Source of the DNA: Delphinus delphis
Lineage: Eukaryota; Chordata; Mammalia; Artiodactyla; Delphinidae
Length of the DNA: 64,000 nt
Direction: 5' to 3'
NCBI RefSeq assembly: GCF_949987515.2
Contig: NC_082693.1
Coordinates: 22,378,994-22,442,993, forward strand
Both the position numbers and the translations under genes were made by a program. Position 1 is the stretch's first letter, and each line of letters opens with the position of its first letter. The notes under the pieces are model-generated. The model worked only from the letters and a program-made list of their open reading frames with translations. It did not search any database and was not told the origin of the DNA. Positions 28,801 through 34,930 of the stretch are shown one piece after another.

Positions 28801-29352
28801 CTGTTCCATTCTGGTTTTATACACTTTGAATACTGTCCCAGTAATTACAGTAGCTACCTCATAGGACTGCTGTTAAGAGTTAAAGGAGTTAATATGAAGC
28901 ACACGTTAAGTGCTCCATAATTGTTAGCTGTTATTATTGTTGTTGGCCCCAATTAAATACATGTATTAACCCCAAAGGGGAGTTCTATATACTACACTTT
29001 TAAAGTAGTAAATAAACAGTTGTAAGTCAAATCTAAAGCAAAGTCATACATAAAAAGTGTAAAAAGTAGTCAAGTACATCCCCCAAATCATGATTTTACT
29101 TGTACTTCACACTTACCAGCTTTTTGAAAGGAAATATATCATACATTATTCTACAATATTCCATGGAAGATTCTACTGAGCAAGTCCACAATGATTTAGA
29201 TATAGGGGCCAAAGGGATGATTCCTTGGGTCCTATTCTTCACCAGCATATCAAACTCGACATGCTGTCTGCATGATTCTGCCATGTAAGGGCAGTGATCC
29301 ACAACAAATACTGTTTTATGAGATTCAGAAAAAATCTTCATTTTGTTTTAAC
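4881..29352 (-). CDS. INTS13: INTS13 (Asunder / Integrator complex subunit 13), 14 coding exons, C-terminus outside window
   Basis: Spliced gene on the minus strand. Reading from ATG at 29341 down to 4881, fourteen exons with AG/GT borders and matching phases join into 649 codons (1945 bp) with no stop. The known vertebrate protein is 706 residues, so about 57 are missing and lie left of position 1. Family knowledge: INTS13 forms a module with INTS10 and INTS14 in the nuclear Integrator complex, which cleaves snRNA 3' ends and terminates paused Pol II transcripts; its N-terminal part is a degenerate VWA-like fold, followed by a beta-barrel and helical regions, and its extreme C-terminus binds the INTS4/9/11 cleavage module. 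Drosophila Asunder is needed for dynein localisation in spermatogenesis. Visible: start [16 protein letters not shown], a conserved central region and a basic run KKRGRKR at residues ~571-577 that fits a nuclear localisation signal. No frameshift or stop was seen, so it looks functional. It shares a CpG-island promoter region with FGFR1OP2. Confidence 0.97.
5345..7090 (+). mobile_element. L1, 5'-truncated (ORF2 C-terminal third and 3' UTR)
   Basis: Open frames at 5338-5601 and 5460-6212 (one frameshift apart) and 6236-6787 carry the ORF2 C-terminal signatures [31 protein letters not shown] and the terminal [11 protein letters not shown]…WKQPKC. The 3' UTR ends at a poly(A) near 7081. Target-site duplication AAATAATGTGATCT / AAATAAAGTGATCT (5331-5344, 7091-7104; 13 of 14) marks the ends. 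Antisense to INTS13 within the intron between exons 13 and 14. It is non-autonomous. Confidence 0.93.
7950..8045 (+). repeat. L2 3'-end relic
   Basis: 'ccagggcagggatcgta … gcctggcacatcatgggcatttaataagtattcactgaat' follows the known L2 3' consensus. Diverged. Confidence 0.6.
8170..8198 (-). other. Candidate 29-nt poison micro-exon in INTS13
   Basis: On the minus strand, a pyrimidine-rich acceptor TCATTCTTCAAG is followed 29 nt later by a strong donor GAG|GTATGT. If included after exon 13 the frame would reach TAA within nine codons. No support beyond splice-signal appearance. Confidence 0.2.
8353..8583 (-). CDS. INTS13: INTS13 coding exon 13 (residues 525-602), nuclear localisation signal
   Basis: 231 nt between acceptor TTTACTTTTAG and donor GTGATT. 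Contains [20 protein letters not shown] followed by an acidic-then-basic segment [18 protein letters not shown] at about residues 566-583, the probable nuclear localisation signal. Ends two bases into Arg. Confidence 0.97.
8884..9038 (-). CDS. INTS13: INTS13 coding exon 12 (residues 474-525)
   Basis: 155 nt between acceptor AATCTAACAG and donor GTAGGG. Encodes [20 protein letters not shown] and continues to [12 protein letters not shown], ending two bases into an Arg codon. Confidence 0.95.
9299..9469 (-). CDS. INTS13: INTS13 coding exon 11 (residues 417-473)
   Basis: 171 nt, 57 codons, between acceptor TTATCATTAG and donor GTAAGTG. Starts [20 protein letters not shown] and ends [17 protein letters not shown]. 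Phase 0 at both ends. Confidence 0.96.
9470..10577. other. INTS13 intron between exons 10 and 11, no element recognised
   Basis: AT-rich intronic DNA. The open frames at 9884-10078 (+) and 10277-10513 (-) lack any recognisable protein character. Confidence 0.5.
10578..10756 (-). CDS. INTS13: INTS13 coding exon 10 (residues 357-416)
   Basis: 179 nt between acceptor TTTTTGACAG and donor GTAAGA. Encodes [40 protein letters not shown] and [20 protein letters not shown]. Ends in phase 0. Confidence 0.97.
10757..11877. other. INTS13 intron between exons 9 and 10
   Basis: AT-rich. A short stretch at ~11305-11360 ('cagtggttccaaaacctag…agaatcatcagaggagcc') resembles the start of a MER20-type hAT miniature element. 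Nothing else is supported. Confidence 0.4.
11878..11967 (-). CDS. INTS13: INTS13 coding exon 9 (residues 327-357)
   Basis: 90 nt between acceptor TTCTATTTCAG and donor GTAACT. Reads [20 protein letters not shown] then [10 protein letters not shown], ending one base into Gly. Phase matches both neighbours. Confidence 0.95.
12176..12265 (-). CDS. INTS13: INTS13 coding exon 8 (residues 297-327)
   Basis: 90 nt between acceptor TTTTTAAAG and donor GTAGGT. Completes Gly and reads [20 protein letters not shown] then WCTPRTNNI, ending one base into the next codon. Too short an open frame to stand out alone; found by continuing the phase from exon 7. Confidence 0.94.
12776..15368 (-). mobile_element. 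Tigger1-like (pogo) DNA transposon, decayed and interrupted by L1
   Basis: Minus-strand transposase fragments are clear: [20 protein letters not shown] at 13921-13974, [14 protein letters not shown] and [16 protein letters not shown] at 13344-13751, [11 protein letters not shown] and [10 protein letters not shown] at 13166-13366, and [16 protein letters not shown] then [14 protein letters not shown] at 12819-13088. The DDE motifs partly survive (SVDET; the LLIDN region reads as a changed, stop-bearing frame near 13110). The 5' end is at 15368 ('gaggtatgtctg' + TA target). The C-terminal end stops near 12776. Frames are broken, so it is inactive. Family: cut-and-paste pogo transposons, ancient in mammals. 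Confidence 0.9.
13973..14908 (+). mobile_element. L1 3' fragment inserted in the Tigger element
   Basis: ~940 bp L1 tail: ORF2 end '[19 protein letters not shown]' type frame at 14363-14632 and 3' UTR with short poly(A). Target-site duplication AAAGTGAGAGAC / AAAGTAAGAGAT (13961-13972, 14909-14920), which is Tigger sequence on both sides; Tigger continues uninterrupted at 14921 ('gtgcaactcttcc'). Confidence 0.93.
15577..15661 (-). CDS. INTS13: INTS13 coding exon 7 (residues 269-297)
   Basis: 85 nt between acceptor TGCTTTAAG and donor GTAAGT. Encodes [20 protein letters not shown] then AHVDFLKS and the first base of a Gly codon shared with exon 8. Confidence 0.95.
15662..17175. other. INTS13 intron between exons 6 and 7, nothing recognised
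   Basis: AT-rich DNA without recognisable repeats or coding signals. Confidence 0.5.
17176..17304 (-). CDS. INTS13: INTS13 coding exon 6 (residues 226-268)
   Basis: 129 nt, 43 codons, between acceptor CTTTCTATAG and donor GTAGGC. Starts [20 protein letters not shown] and ends TTITNIPMK. Phase 0 at both ends. Confidence 0.96.
17305..18680. other. INTS13 intron between exons 5 and 6
   Basis: Mostly plain AT-rich DNA. At ~17470-17600 a diverged old repeat ('gagctactggaggatacagcagtgaacagg…atccctgtcctcttgaaacttagc') is the same family as at 26900. Nothing else supported. Confidence 0.45.
18681..18771 (-). CDS. INTS13: INTS13 coding exon 5 (residues 195-225)
   Basis: 91 nt between acceptor CTCTTTAAG and donor GTAAGTG. 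Completes the split His and adds [20 protein letters not shown] then [10 protein letters not shown]. Ends in phase 0. Confidence 0.95.
19195..19500 (-). mobile_element. L1 3' UTR fragment
   Basis: Reverse complement of the tail seen at 1210-1440: 'tagttactataaaatactggctatattccccatgttgtacaatat'. Minus strand, thus sense relative to INTS13, the main exception to the antisense pattern in this gene. Confidence 0.8.
20225..20305 (-). CDS. INTS13: INTS13 coding exon 4 (residues 168-195)
   Basis: 81 nt between acceptor TATGCCATAG and donor GTGAGT. Encodes [20 protein letters not shown] then LAANSD, ending in the split His codon (CA|T). The length is a multiple of three. Confidence 0.95.
20306..20697. 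other. Short INTS13 intron between exons 3 and 4
   Basis: Unremarkable AT-rich sequence, no element recognised. Confidence 0.5.
20698..20900 (-). CDS. INTS13: INTS13 coding exon 3 (residues 101-168)
   Basis: 203 nt between acceptor TTTACTTAG and donor GTGAGC. It encodes [20 protein letters not shown] and the conserved stretch ending [11 protein letters not shown]. It ends two nt into a codon (AG), completed by exon 4 as Ser. Confidence 0.96.
20965..21990 (+). mobile_element. Older L1 ORF2 internal fragment
   Basis: Reverse-transcriptase-region remnants: translation 'HDQVGLIPG' type near 21060, an interrupted '[13 protein letters not shown]' region at 21480-21520 (stop/frameshift before it), then [15 protein letters not shown] and [10 protein letters not shown] at 21489-21773, and '[17 protein letters not shown]' type near 21890. 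No 3' UTR, so both ends are lost. Antisense to INTS13. Confidence 0.85.
22485..22640 (+). repeat. MIR SINE relic
   Basis: 'ggagtcaggtaactgtggactgaaatgctggctctgac…gtgtgaccctggtttaactctcctagc…ctaatctgaaagtg' follows the MIR core consensus. Old and diverged. Confidence 0.7.
22725..22850 (+). repeat. Probable MIR-like relic
   Basis: 'gagtcctggacccaggtatgcaagtc … cttcagttccttcacctgcaaaagga' resembles MIR spacing of the tRNA-like part and the 'cagtttcctcatctgtaaaat' block. Confidence 0.5.
23864..24082 (+). mobile_element. CHR-type SINE (short cetacean subtype)
   Basis: GGGCTTCCCTGGTGGCGCAG start, B box GGTTCGTGCC, long A tail. Target-site duplication AAACACCA (23856-23863, 24083-24090). Antisense to INTS13. 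Confidence 0.92.
24546..24775 (+). mobile_element. MER3-like hAT-Charlie miniature element
   Basis: Inverted ends CAGTGCTGCCCAA / TTGGACAGCACAG and internal 'tagccactatccacatgcggc … taattttaattaatttaaatttaaatag'. Flanking 8-bp duplication CACTAGAC / TACTAGAC (24538-24545, 24776-24783; 7 of 8) fits hAT transposition. A related copy is at 58618. The family name is from memory. Confidence 0.7.
24790..26090. other. Intron sequence, probable unidentified old repeat
   Basis: Purine-rich sequence with an L1-like flavour ('aacataaagggagaaagaaaagattctaaaaggtttcagagag') but no family I can name. The minus-strand open frames at 25303-25618 are low-complexity shadows. Confidence 0.35.
25774..25815 (+). 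repeat. (CA)n microsatellite, ~20 units
   Basis: Uninterrupted AC dinucleotides in the INTS13 intron between exons 2 and 3. Likely polymorphic. Confidence 0.92.
26095..26175 (+). mobile_element. L1 3'-terminal relic
   Basis: 'attgtgctgtagaccttaaacttatacagtactgtatgtcaactatatgtcaataaaac' matches the terminal L1 3' UTR pattern seen at ~1385-1440. Confidence 0.65.
26651..26725 (-). CDS. INTS13: INTS13 coding exon 2 (residues 76-100)
   Basis: 75 nt between acceptor ATTAG and donor GTATGC, exactly 25 codons, translating to [20 protein letters not shown] and five more. It continues exon 1 (…FPFKKL) in phase 0 and ends in phase 0, so skipping it would remove 25 residues without a frameshift. Confidence 0.95.
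26870..27395 (+). repeat. Old interspersed repeat (family not named)
   Basis: 'cctagtacaggccaggtgctattctcagcactagggatatgggaatacagtgatgaat … gtacagcaaacagcaaatgcaaaggcctct … cactttattcta' is a widespread mammalian repeat; other pieces lie at ~3115 and ~17470. The minus-strand open frames 26987-27332 fall in it and are not genes. Confidence 0.55.
27396..27708 (+). mobile_element. CHR-type SINE (long subtype) with (AAAT)n tail
   Basis: Starts GGGACTTCCCTGGTGGCGCAG, B box GGTTCGATCCC, ends in CATAAATAAATA… (27679-27707). The nearest target-site duplication candidate is TTTTAAAGTAAA at 27384-27395 and 27756-27767, which would place 47 extra bases inside the insertion. Antisense to INTS13. Confidence 0.88.
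28020..28190 (-). repeat. MIR SINE relic
   Basis: 'gggaggaaaccgaggcttggagagatgaagcgaaatgatcaaggtcacactgccggtag…gacctgaaccgaaacc…ctaaaccactacattatgc' is the reverse complement of the MIR consensus. Confidence 0.8.
28585..28690 (+). repeat. MIR SINE relic, 5' part
   Basis: 'caggttcaaattctggttcttcctctaactagctacatgactcagggcaaattgcttctctctacctcagtttctgcatctcc' matches the MIR core. Confidence 0.8.
28850..28945 (+). repeat. MIR SINE relic, 3' part
   Basis: 'ctacctcataggactgctgttaagagttaaaggagttaatatgaagcac…agtgctccataattgttagctgttatta' matches the MIR 3' half. It may be the second half of the copy at 28585, split by ~160 bp of other DNA. Confidence 0.75.
29117..29352 (-). CDS. INTS13: INTS13 coding exon 1 (residues 1-75) with 11 nt of 5' UTR
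   Basis: ATG is at 29339-29341 (minus), giving [20 protein letters not shown]. Acceptor TTATCCCTTACAG lies just upstream, so the exon starts at 29352 and an earlier non-coding exon must exist nearer the CpG island. Donor is GTAAGT at 29111-29116. 225 coding nt, phase 0 at its end. The D-H-C-P-Y-M stretch sits where a VWA MIDAS would be, but it lacks the DxSxS pattern, consistent with the degenerate VWA fold known for this family. Confidence 0.97.
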
Positions 29353-30270
29353 CTGTAAGGGATAAAATATATTAGCCAAACACCTTATACGTAACATTTA
29401 ATATCTTAAATTATTTCTAACAAATGCGTCTTTTCCTCAAGATTTGATAGGGAACATGAATAATCAGTAGTCAAAGAAATTTATCGAACAAAGGACAAGA
29501 TTTAATGAGGTCATGACCAGAAAGTAACAATTCAAGGGACGAGCTACACCATATTCACCTGTCATTCTACCAGACACAGGCAGATTACAATACATGCAGA
29601 TATTTTTTGCTTTTGGAATGAACTTAAATTTGCCAGAAGAAAACATTTTTACAAATAATCGTATTGGTTTCCCTTACGTAATACCAAACAAAATAAACGA
29701 CAAACACCCTTCAAACACACTTTTGATGATCCTTGCTAATTGACATCAATCAAATATAAACCCCTAAAGTAATATAAGTCAGCATTTGGGGGCTTCCCTC
29801 CAAAAAAATCTCAAGACTTCTGAAAAAGGGTGGGGATTGGGGAGAAAGAATGAACTGGAAAGAGTGACAACAAAAGGTAAGCTCAAAACATAACAAACAT
29901 CTCCTACGATAACTGCATATCTGGTCTTCGCATTAGGATAAGGACCTCAAATTCACACTCTCCACCTTAGCTTCTGAAACACCACGGTAATTCATCATGT
30001 AGAACAGAAAAACTTAGGTGCTACCATCACATGGTGGGAAGGAGGAACTTTTGAAACTTTTTCTTGAAAGAACTCCCTTGCTTCGCTAATAAAATCTTAC
30101 ACTGAATAGACAATCCACATTCGAAAAGCACAGGGTAAACACAGCAGAAGTGTTCATTAAAACGAACCGACTTTTTACAATCCAGCTATTTTCTTCTCCT
30201 GCTTTCCAATGCATTTCCCCTTCACGCAAAACTCTTCTTTGAGAAACCTAGACACACTCTGCTGGAAACT
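29353..30270. other. INTS13 leader intron region
   Basis: Between coding exon 1 and the CpG island. A minus-strand open frame at 29464-29646 has a donor-like CAG|GTGAAT inside (29559 region) but no homology. No repeats recognised. Confidence 0.4.
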
Positions 30271-30286
30271 GGGGTGGGGGGGGGGG
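30271..30286 (+). repeat. G-run (G4-T-G11) at the island edge
   Basis: GGGG T followed by eleven G. It can form G-quadruplex-like structure and is prone to indel error in sequencing; it lies on the INTS13 side of the CpG island. Confidence 0.8.
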
Positions 30287-30336
30287 AGTACAAGGTGAGT
30301 GGATAAGGAAGACCTCAGGATCGAGGTTCGCTTACT

Positions 30337-30700
30337 TTCGTGCCTGGTCCTGCAGTGAAAACGAACAGAGGCTATGCACCACAGCCTCTCTGGAAAAGGC
30401 TGCTGGCTGGGTGGGGAGGGTCAGCGCTCAGTCAGGAGTGTCTGGTACCAAAGACAGGGGACTATGCTTTCCCCGCTCATCTCCTAACACACCGGTCCTT
30501 CCCAGGCTTCCTAAATGCAGGAGCGCGCGCGCCTGCGCGTGAACACAAACACTCACACACTCGTACTGGCGCGTGCGCAAAGCACTCTTCTGCAGCCCCG
30601 CCAAGCTGCCCTTCCCCCTCTGCGGGCCAGACGCCCAGGTCTCTAACAGGAAGAGGGCGGAGCCAAGGAAAAAAATGCCTCCGACCCTCAAGATTTTCTA
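30337..30700 (-). other. INTS13: Possible INTS13 non-coding first exon region
   Basis: INTS13 coding exon 1 has an upstream acceptor at 29353, so a leader exon must lie further right. On the minus strand the plausible donors in or near the island are GTAAGC (30330-30335) and GTGAGT near 30550; neither is strong. The placement is therefore tentative. Confidence 0.3.
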
Positions 30701-30880
30701 CCCCCTAATTTTCCAGTCACCCATTGGGAAAATTGATCCGGGCGACCTGAGAGCGTCCCCAACAGCGAAGTACCAACCACAGCACCGGCTAACGGTGCTA
30801 CGGTCCCCTAAGCGCAAGGCCCGCCCACCAGATCTCCCCTTCTCAGCCTCTCCACCCAGGCCCGTTTCCCCTAGCAAAAT

Positions 30881-30888
30881 TCGCGAGA
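30881..30888. promoter_or_regulatory. TCGCGAGA-type promoter motif
   Basis: TCGCGAGA within AAAATTCGCGAGACT, eight bases of the TCTCGCGAGA palindrome known from TATA-less and bidirectional mammalian promoters. A further nearby match is TCTCGCGAG at 31021-31029. Confidence 0.55.
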
Positions 30889-31020
30889 CTTTGCGAGAGG
30901 CCGAGAGAAAGCTTGAGCGTGGATTAGTGGGGAGGCCCGCCCCTAACTCTCGCGCATGTCAGCTAGAGGCCTCAAAAAAAATCGCTGGGCTCTGCCCCCA
31001 CGGTTACGCGAGGAGGGAAA

Positions 31021-31029
31021 TCTCGCGAG
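31021..31029. promoter_or_regulatory. TCTCGCGAG promoter motif
   Basis: Nine of ten bases of the TCTCGCGAGA palindrome, in the densest CpG part of the shared promoter, about 250 bases before the putative FGFR1OP2 first donor. Confidence 0.55.
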
Positions 31030-31274
31030 GTTGAAGCGCTCTGAGAGCGCTGGTCGGAGGCGGTGAACGGAGGTTTTCCGTTGGCAAGTGATGGGGCTGA
31101 GCCCCTCTGTTTCCCCCAGGCCGCCCCTGCACTGCCTCTGCTTGGTTCTGCGTCTGCTCGCTGAAGAAGCTGAACAGGCAAGAGGAGTCTCTTTCCCTGG
31201 GTGCATAGGTCCCCGTTGGCCGAGGCTTGAGTCCTAACCGCCACAGCTGACGGCTGCGAGGGATTGAGACCAGA
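31030..31274 (+). other. FGFR1OP2: Probable FGFR1OP2 non-coding first exon (start unknown)
   Basis: A consensus donor CAGA|GTAAGT lies at 31275-31280 at the right edge of the CpG island. Since coding exon 1 begins only two bases before ATG, a 5' UTR exon is required, and this is the best donor in the island on the plus strand. The start position is a guess based on the GC-rich block. Confidence 0.55.
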
Positions 31275-31289
31275 GTAAGTGGAATCAAT

Positions 31290-31800
31290 CCAGGGACCAG
31301 AGCGGGCATAGGGAGTCGGAAGCTTCCTTCCCCGATGGTGATTTGCACCACCTCTTGAACTACCGGCTGCCAGTTACTGGGCGCGGTACTTCCTCTCCTT
31401 GTTCAGCTCTGAGCACCTCTTTCCGGAACTGAGGTGCGGAAAGTTCGATGAAAAGCCTTGGCCCTAACCCTGTGGACACACCTTCCCTCTCTGTTTCCTG
31501 CCTAACCCACCTGGGAGCTCACCGTTTGTGGGGCGGGGTTGGGGGGTGGTCGGCAGGGATGCAAAAGGGGTTCTTTTCAGTTTTCAATTTACCTCTTTGC
31601 ATATGACATGGAGAACCATTCCCTCTTTCTTGAAACTGCCCTCCAAGAAATATTACTCTTTTCCTGGTACTCTTCACGGATAACCATACTGTCTGGAAAC
31701 TGCCCTCTGAAGAATCCTACTCTTTTCTTGGTTTTCTTCCTGCCTTTTTTATGTATCCTATCTCAGATAATGGTACCGGTGTCCATCCTGCTGTCCAAAC
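31290..31800. other. Start of FGFR1OP2 intron 1
   Basis: Falling GC content after the island; GC box GGGGCGGGGT near 31530. It contains a locally repeated phrase, 'gaaactgccctccaagaaat…tactcttttcctgg' at ~31634-31668 and 'ggaaactgccctctgaagaat…tactcttttcttgg' at ~31695-31731, suggesting an old ~60-bp duplication. Confidence 0.5.
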
Positions 31801-32460
31801 TAGGAACCTAAGGCTCATCCTTGACTGTGTATTTCCACTTACACTGCACGATGCTATTTCTTTTTCTTTCACCAGATGATTTCTCCACCATCATCCTTCC
31901 CTAGAGTTACCATTCTGAAATACAAATCTGTTCATAGCAATACTTTCTTTAAGCTTTTTGAATAACCGTATTGCTGACAGAATTAAGTCCTAATTGTTAA
32001 GCATATCACTTAGGACCTTATACTGTCTGTTCCAATACATTCCATTCTACCTTTTCTGTCTTATTTTGCCTCTCCTCCAAATACTTCAATACCCAGTCAT
32101 GCCAGACTGCTGGATGTTTCTCCAAACATGGAAGCACTTTCACAATTCTGTGCCTTTGTATGTGTTGTACCATCTGTCTTGAATGCTTACTCTTCCTTAT
32201 TTTTTTTAAACCAACTTTCAAGATCCAATTCATAGACCATTGTCTTCTCAGGCTCCCACAGATGATATTGATAGTACCACGGTGTTCCCAAAGCACTTGA
32301 GACGGTACTTCTGCAGTATTCCTTAGGTTGTATAACATTATTTGTTCCACTATCTGTCTCTTGCGCTAATTTGAACTTGAGCCTGGGATCACGTCTTATT
32401 CATCTTTGTCACAAAAGTTAGACCAATGCTTGGCACATAGCAGGTTAGTTATAGTTCTGA
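31800..32460 (+). repeat. L2 LINE relic (3' part)
   Basis: The order 'ttaagtcctaattgttaagcatatc…accttatactgtctgttcc…gccagactgctgg…gtgcctttgtatgtgttgtaccatctgtcttgaatgc…tcaagatccaattc…gcttggcacatagcagg' follows the L2 3' consensus. Open frames on both strands here (31994-32350) are L2 shadows. Confidence 0.8.
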
Positions 32461-34035
32461 AGATTCACCATAGGAGTAGGAATCCTTAGCATCCTTAAAA
32501 GTGTAGAATTTTAGAGCCAGAGGAACCTTGTATATTAGCTCAAAGAACCCTGACCTGTTTTGAATATGAGGAACCCTGTACCACCAATACACAAGTAATT
32601 GTACTTTTAGTATCTGTTAGTTGAGATTGTGCATAGTGGCAAAAAGACTATTATGCTTTTAAATGCTTTTGTATTTTATTATTACTAGTCTCTATTAAAA
32701 ATAGTGGGCTATTTATGTGAGAGAAGTATTTAGACTACAGACCATGCTTGGTATATGTACATCCATGCAGCCCTTCCAATGATTCCTTGCCCATAGGTTA
32801 GAAATAACTGGTTTAGATTAAGTTAGATCCTTCTTGAATTGTCATACCTGTTTGAACATACAGGTGTATGCAACTTATATTTAGCCACAATTCCAAGGTA
32901 ATGTATAATTAAAAAAAGAAATTCTCCTGTGTCCTTACTTTCAGGTTGTTTCTTATAACTTTAAAAATTCATTTTCTTCATAAAGCACCTTCATAAAACT
33001 CCAAACGTGTTCATTCCATCATTTTCAAGGACAGTGAAAATTTTTTGTGCTTTCAGATACAGTGCTATGTCTGTATAAGATGCTTTTTAAAAATATGTAA
33101 TTTATAATTTACATGTTTTCTTTCTTGATCTCTTTATAAGTTTCTAAGAGAGCCATAACTAGGACTTTTTATATTTCCATATGTGTCAGTTAGTATTATC
33201 TACTAATTAACTTTAGAGGCACCTGCCTGAACAATAAAATTTTTAAACTAGATTGTTGACATTGATAGACACATCTGTGGTATGTCAGCGGTCACAGTAT
33301 TTCTGTGTAGTTCCAGGTATAGGGTAATGGATTTGTGGATAAAGGGGAAAGAAGAGTGGTTTGAATTTCTTTAAATTTTTCTTAACCAAAATCTAAAACT
33401 AACAGCTGGCAGTTTCTGTCTTGGGTGGGTGGTGGTTTCTCTTTTATCAGCAGCACAATGTTCTGAACCCTCTGCCAGGAGTCTGACTGCGAATGTCTTT
33501 GGGCGGTAAAGTGGGTGAGAATGTGGCTAATGTGGAGGGCGGGGAACTGCTTTAAAAAATTTTACCTGTAATATGAACCTACCTATAGAAGATAATGTAA
33601 GTAAGTACACTAGTTAAGTGTGACTAGTTAAGACATGCTCTCTAAAAATAGATAAAATTGAGAATATCTTTTTTTTTTTTAACTGGAGTCTTTTAAATTT
33701 AAAACTTGTTAGAGAATGTGGAAAACAATCTTCCTCCCACTCCAGTTGCCAGCCAAACAGTGCAGGGGGAAAAGCACAATGGTTTTCAAAAAAGGTGGCA
33801 AAGTAAAGGCATATTATAAAATATTTTAAACTTTTCTGTGGTTTTACATACAGGAAATGAACATGCAGATTCACAGAAACTTTGTGTCACTGTTTTTCTG
33901 AAATGCTAATAAAGGTATGCTTTTAATTACCTGCTATTTATAATTCCTTTCCCTGAACAGGTATGTTTTTATAGTTACAAAAGAAATTACAAATATAGTT
34001 CATTTTGATAGTGGTATTTCATTATGCAATGTAGA
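32460..34035. other. FGFR1OP2 intron 1, nothing clear
   Basis: AT-rich intronic DNA without an element I can name. The minus-strand frame at 33614-33874 has no recognisable homology. Confidence 0.45.
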
Positions 34036-34079
34036 GAATGTTTTTTAAAGTGGATGTTAATTCTAGTTTCAGAAAGTCT

Positions 34080-34480
34080 AATTGGTCTCCTTAAAAAACA
34101 AAATTCAACTGAGTAAACTTTAAAAATCTTATTGGCTTTGTTCAGCGACTCATGAATCAGGCTGCATCCCATCTAGCAGAAAGGAGTTCCAAGGAGCTGT
34201 ACAAAATGAAAGACTTTTATAGGAGAAGGGACAAGGAAGTTATACTAACAAAAAGCAGATTGGTTGGGACAAGGTCACTTTCCTTTAGGGGACGGCAGGG
34301 GTCTGTCAGACAAATTACCTCACAGTGATTCCTGATCGACAGATTTAGGGTTCTATTTCTGGAAGAGGCCAAAACTGTAAGTTAAATCTTGGTTTGGTGA
34401 TGTGGGGCTTAGCATAAGTGACATGGCATTTGGGGGCCTGTTTTCTTGTTTTTAACAGTCTTATAATTAACTGTGATGGC
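34080..34480. repeat. LTR-like interspersed repeat, unnamed
   Basis: 'attggctttgttcagcgactcatgaatcaggctgcatcccatctagcagaaaggag…gacttttataggagaag…agattggttgggacaagg' resembles a mammalian LTR-type repeat. I cannot assign the family or the ends. Confidence 0.35.
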
Positions 34481-34764
34481 TGGTTAAAATAGGTACTAGG
34501 CTTTTATTGGTTATGCAGAAAAATATTAAATATTTGTTATTTTTTCATCTTCATTTACACTTCCATTTATTTTCTATTGCTGGTTTGAAATGCAATTTAT
34601 ATAATACTTTGGAAGTCTCATCGGTCGAGTAGGGCAAGGAATTTGCTTTGTTTTTCCACCCAGGAGACCAGGATAGTCTTTATATAGGTAAAAGCAAACA
34701 GGGCCCTGGAGAGCCATCATGGCTCATGAATATCCACTAGACTGGGGGTCAGAAGTGCTATTTC

Positions 34765-34930
34765 TGGTACTAGCTTGGCTCCTTCCTTGCTACATGGTGC
34801 TGTCAGTCAGCTCCTTACCTTTGAAATCCTGAGTCTGTTTCCTCATTGGTAAAATGGAAATAACAGTTATCCCAATGAGCAAGATTCAGTGTAAGGTTGT
34901 ATTACTCAGGCTCAGAAAGCTACCAACAGT
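34765..34930 (+). repeat. MIR SINE relic
   Basis: 'ctggtactagcttggctcc…tgctgtcagtcagctccttacctttgaaatcctgagtctgtttcctcattggtaaaatggaaataacag' fits a diverged MIR. Confidence 0.6.

Larger units (their letters stand above)
30500..31290. promoter_or_regulatory. CpG island / bidirectional promoter of INTS13 and FGFR1OP2
   Basis: The only CpG-rich stretch of unique sequence in the window, between the divergently oriented genes. It has many CG dinucleotides, GC boxes (GGGCGGAGCC near 30656, CCCGCCC near 30820 and 30938), an inverted CCAAT box (ATTGG at 30723), an NRF1-like GCGTGCGCA near 30570, and several TCGCGAGA-type motifs (30881-30888, 31021-31029). No TATA box was seen. Such features are typical of housekeeping bidirectional promoters. 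The several open frames here (both strands, 30340-31350) have no recognisable protein character and reflect GC-rich composition. Confidence 0.85.

Noticed and set aside
29464..29646. Minus-strand 60-codon frame upstream of INTS13 exon 1 as an N-terminal extension
   Set aside because: Not in phase with the exon 1 acceptor in any evident way, ends in a stop, and INTS13 already has its known start MKIFSESHK at 29341.
30340..31351. Several 85-150 codon open frames on both strands of the CpG island
   Set aside because: GC-rich composition lengthens random frames; they overlap in conflicting frames, have no recognisable domain, and lie on the shared promoter.
31994..32350. Overlapping frames of 62 and 110 codons
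   Set aside because: They fall in an L2 LINE relic in both orientations.
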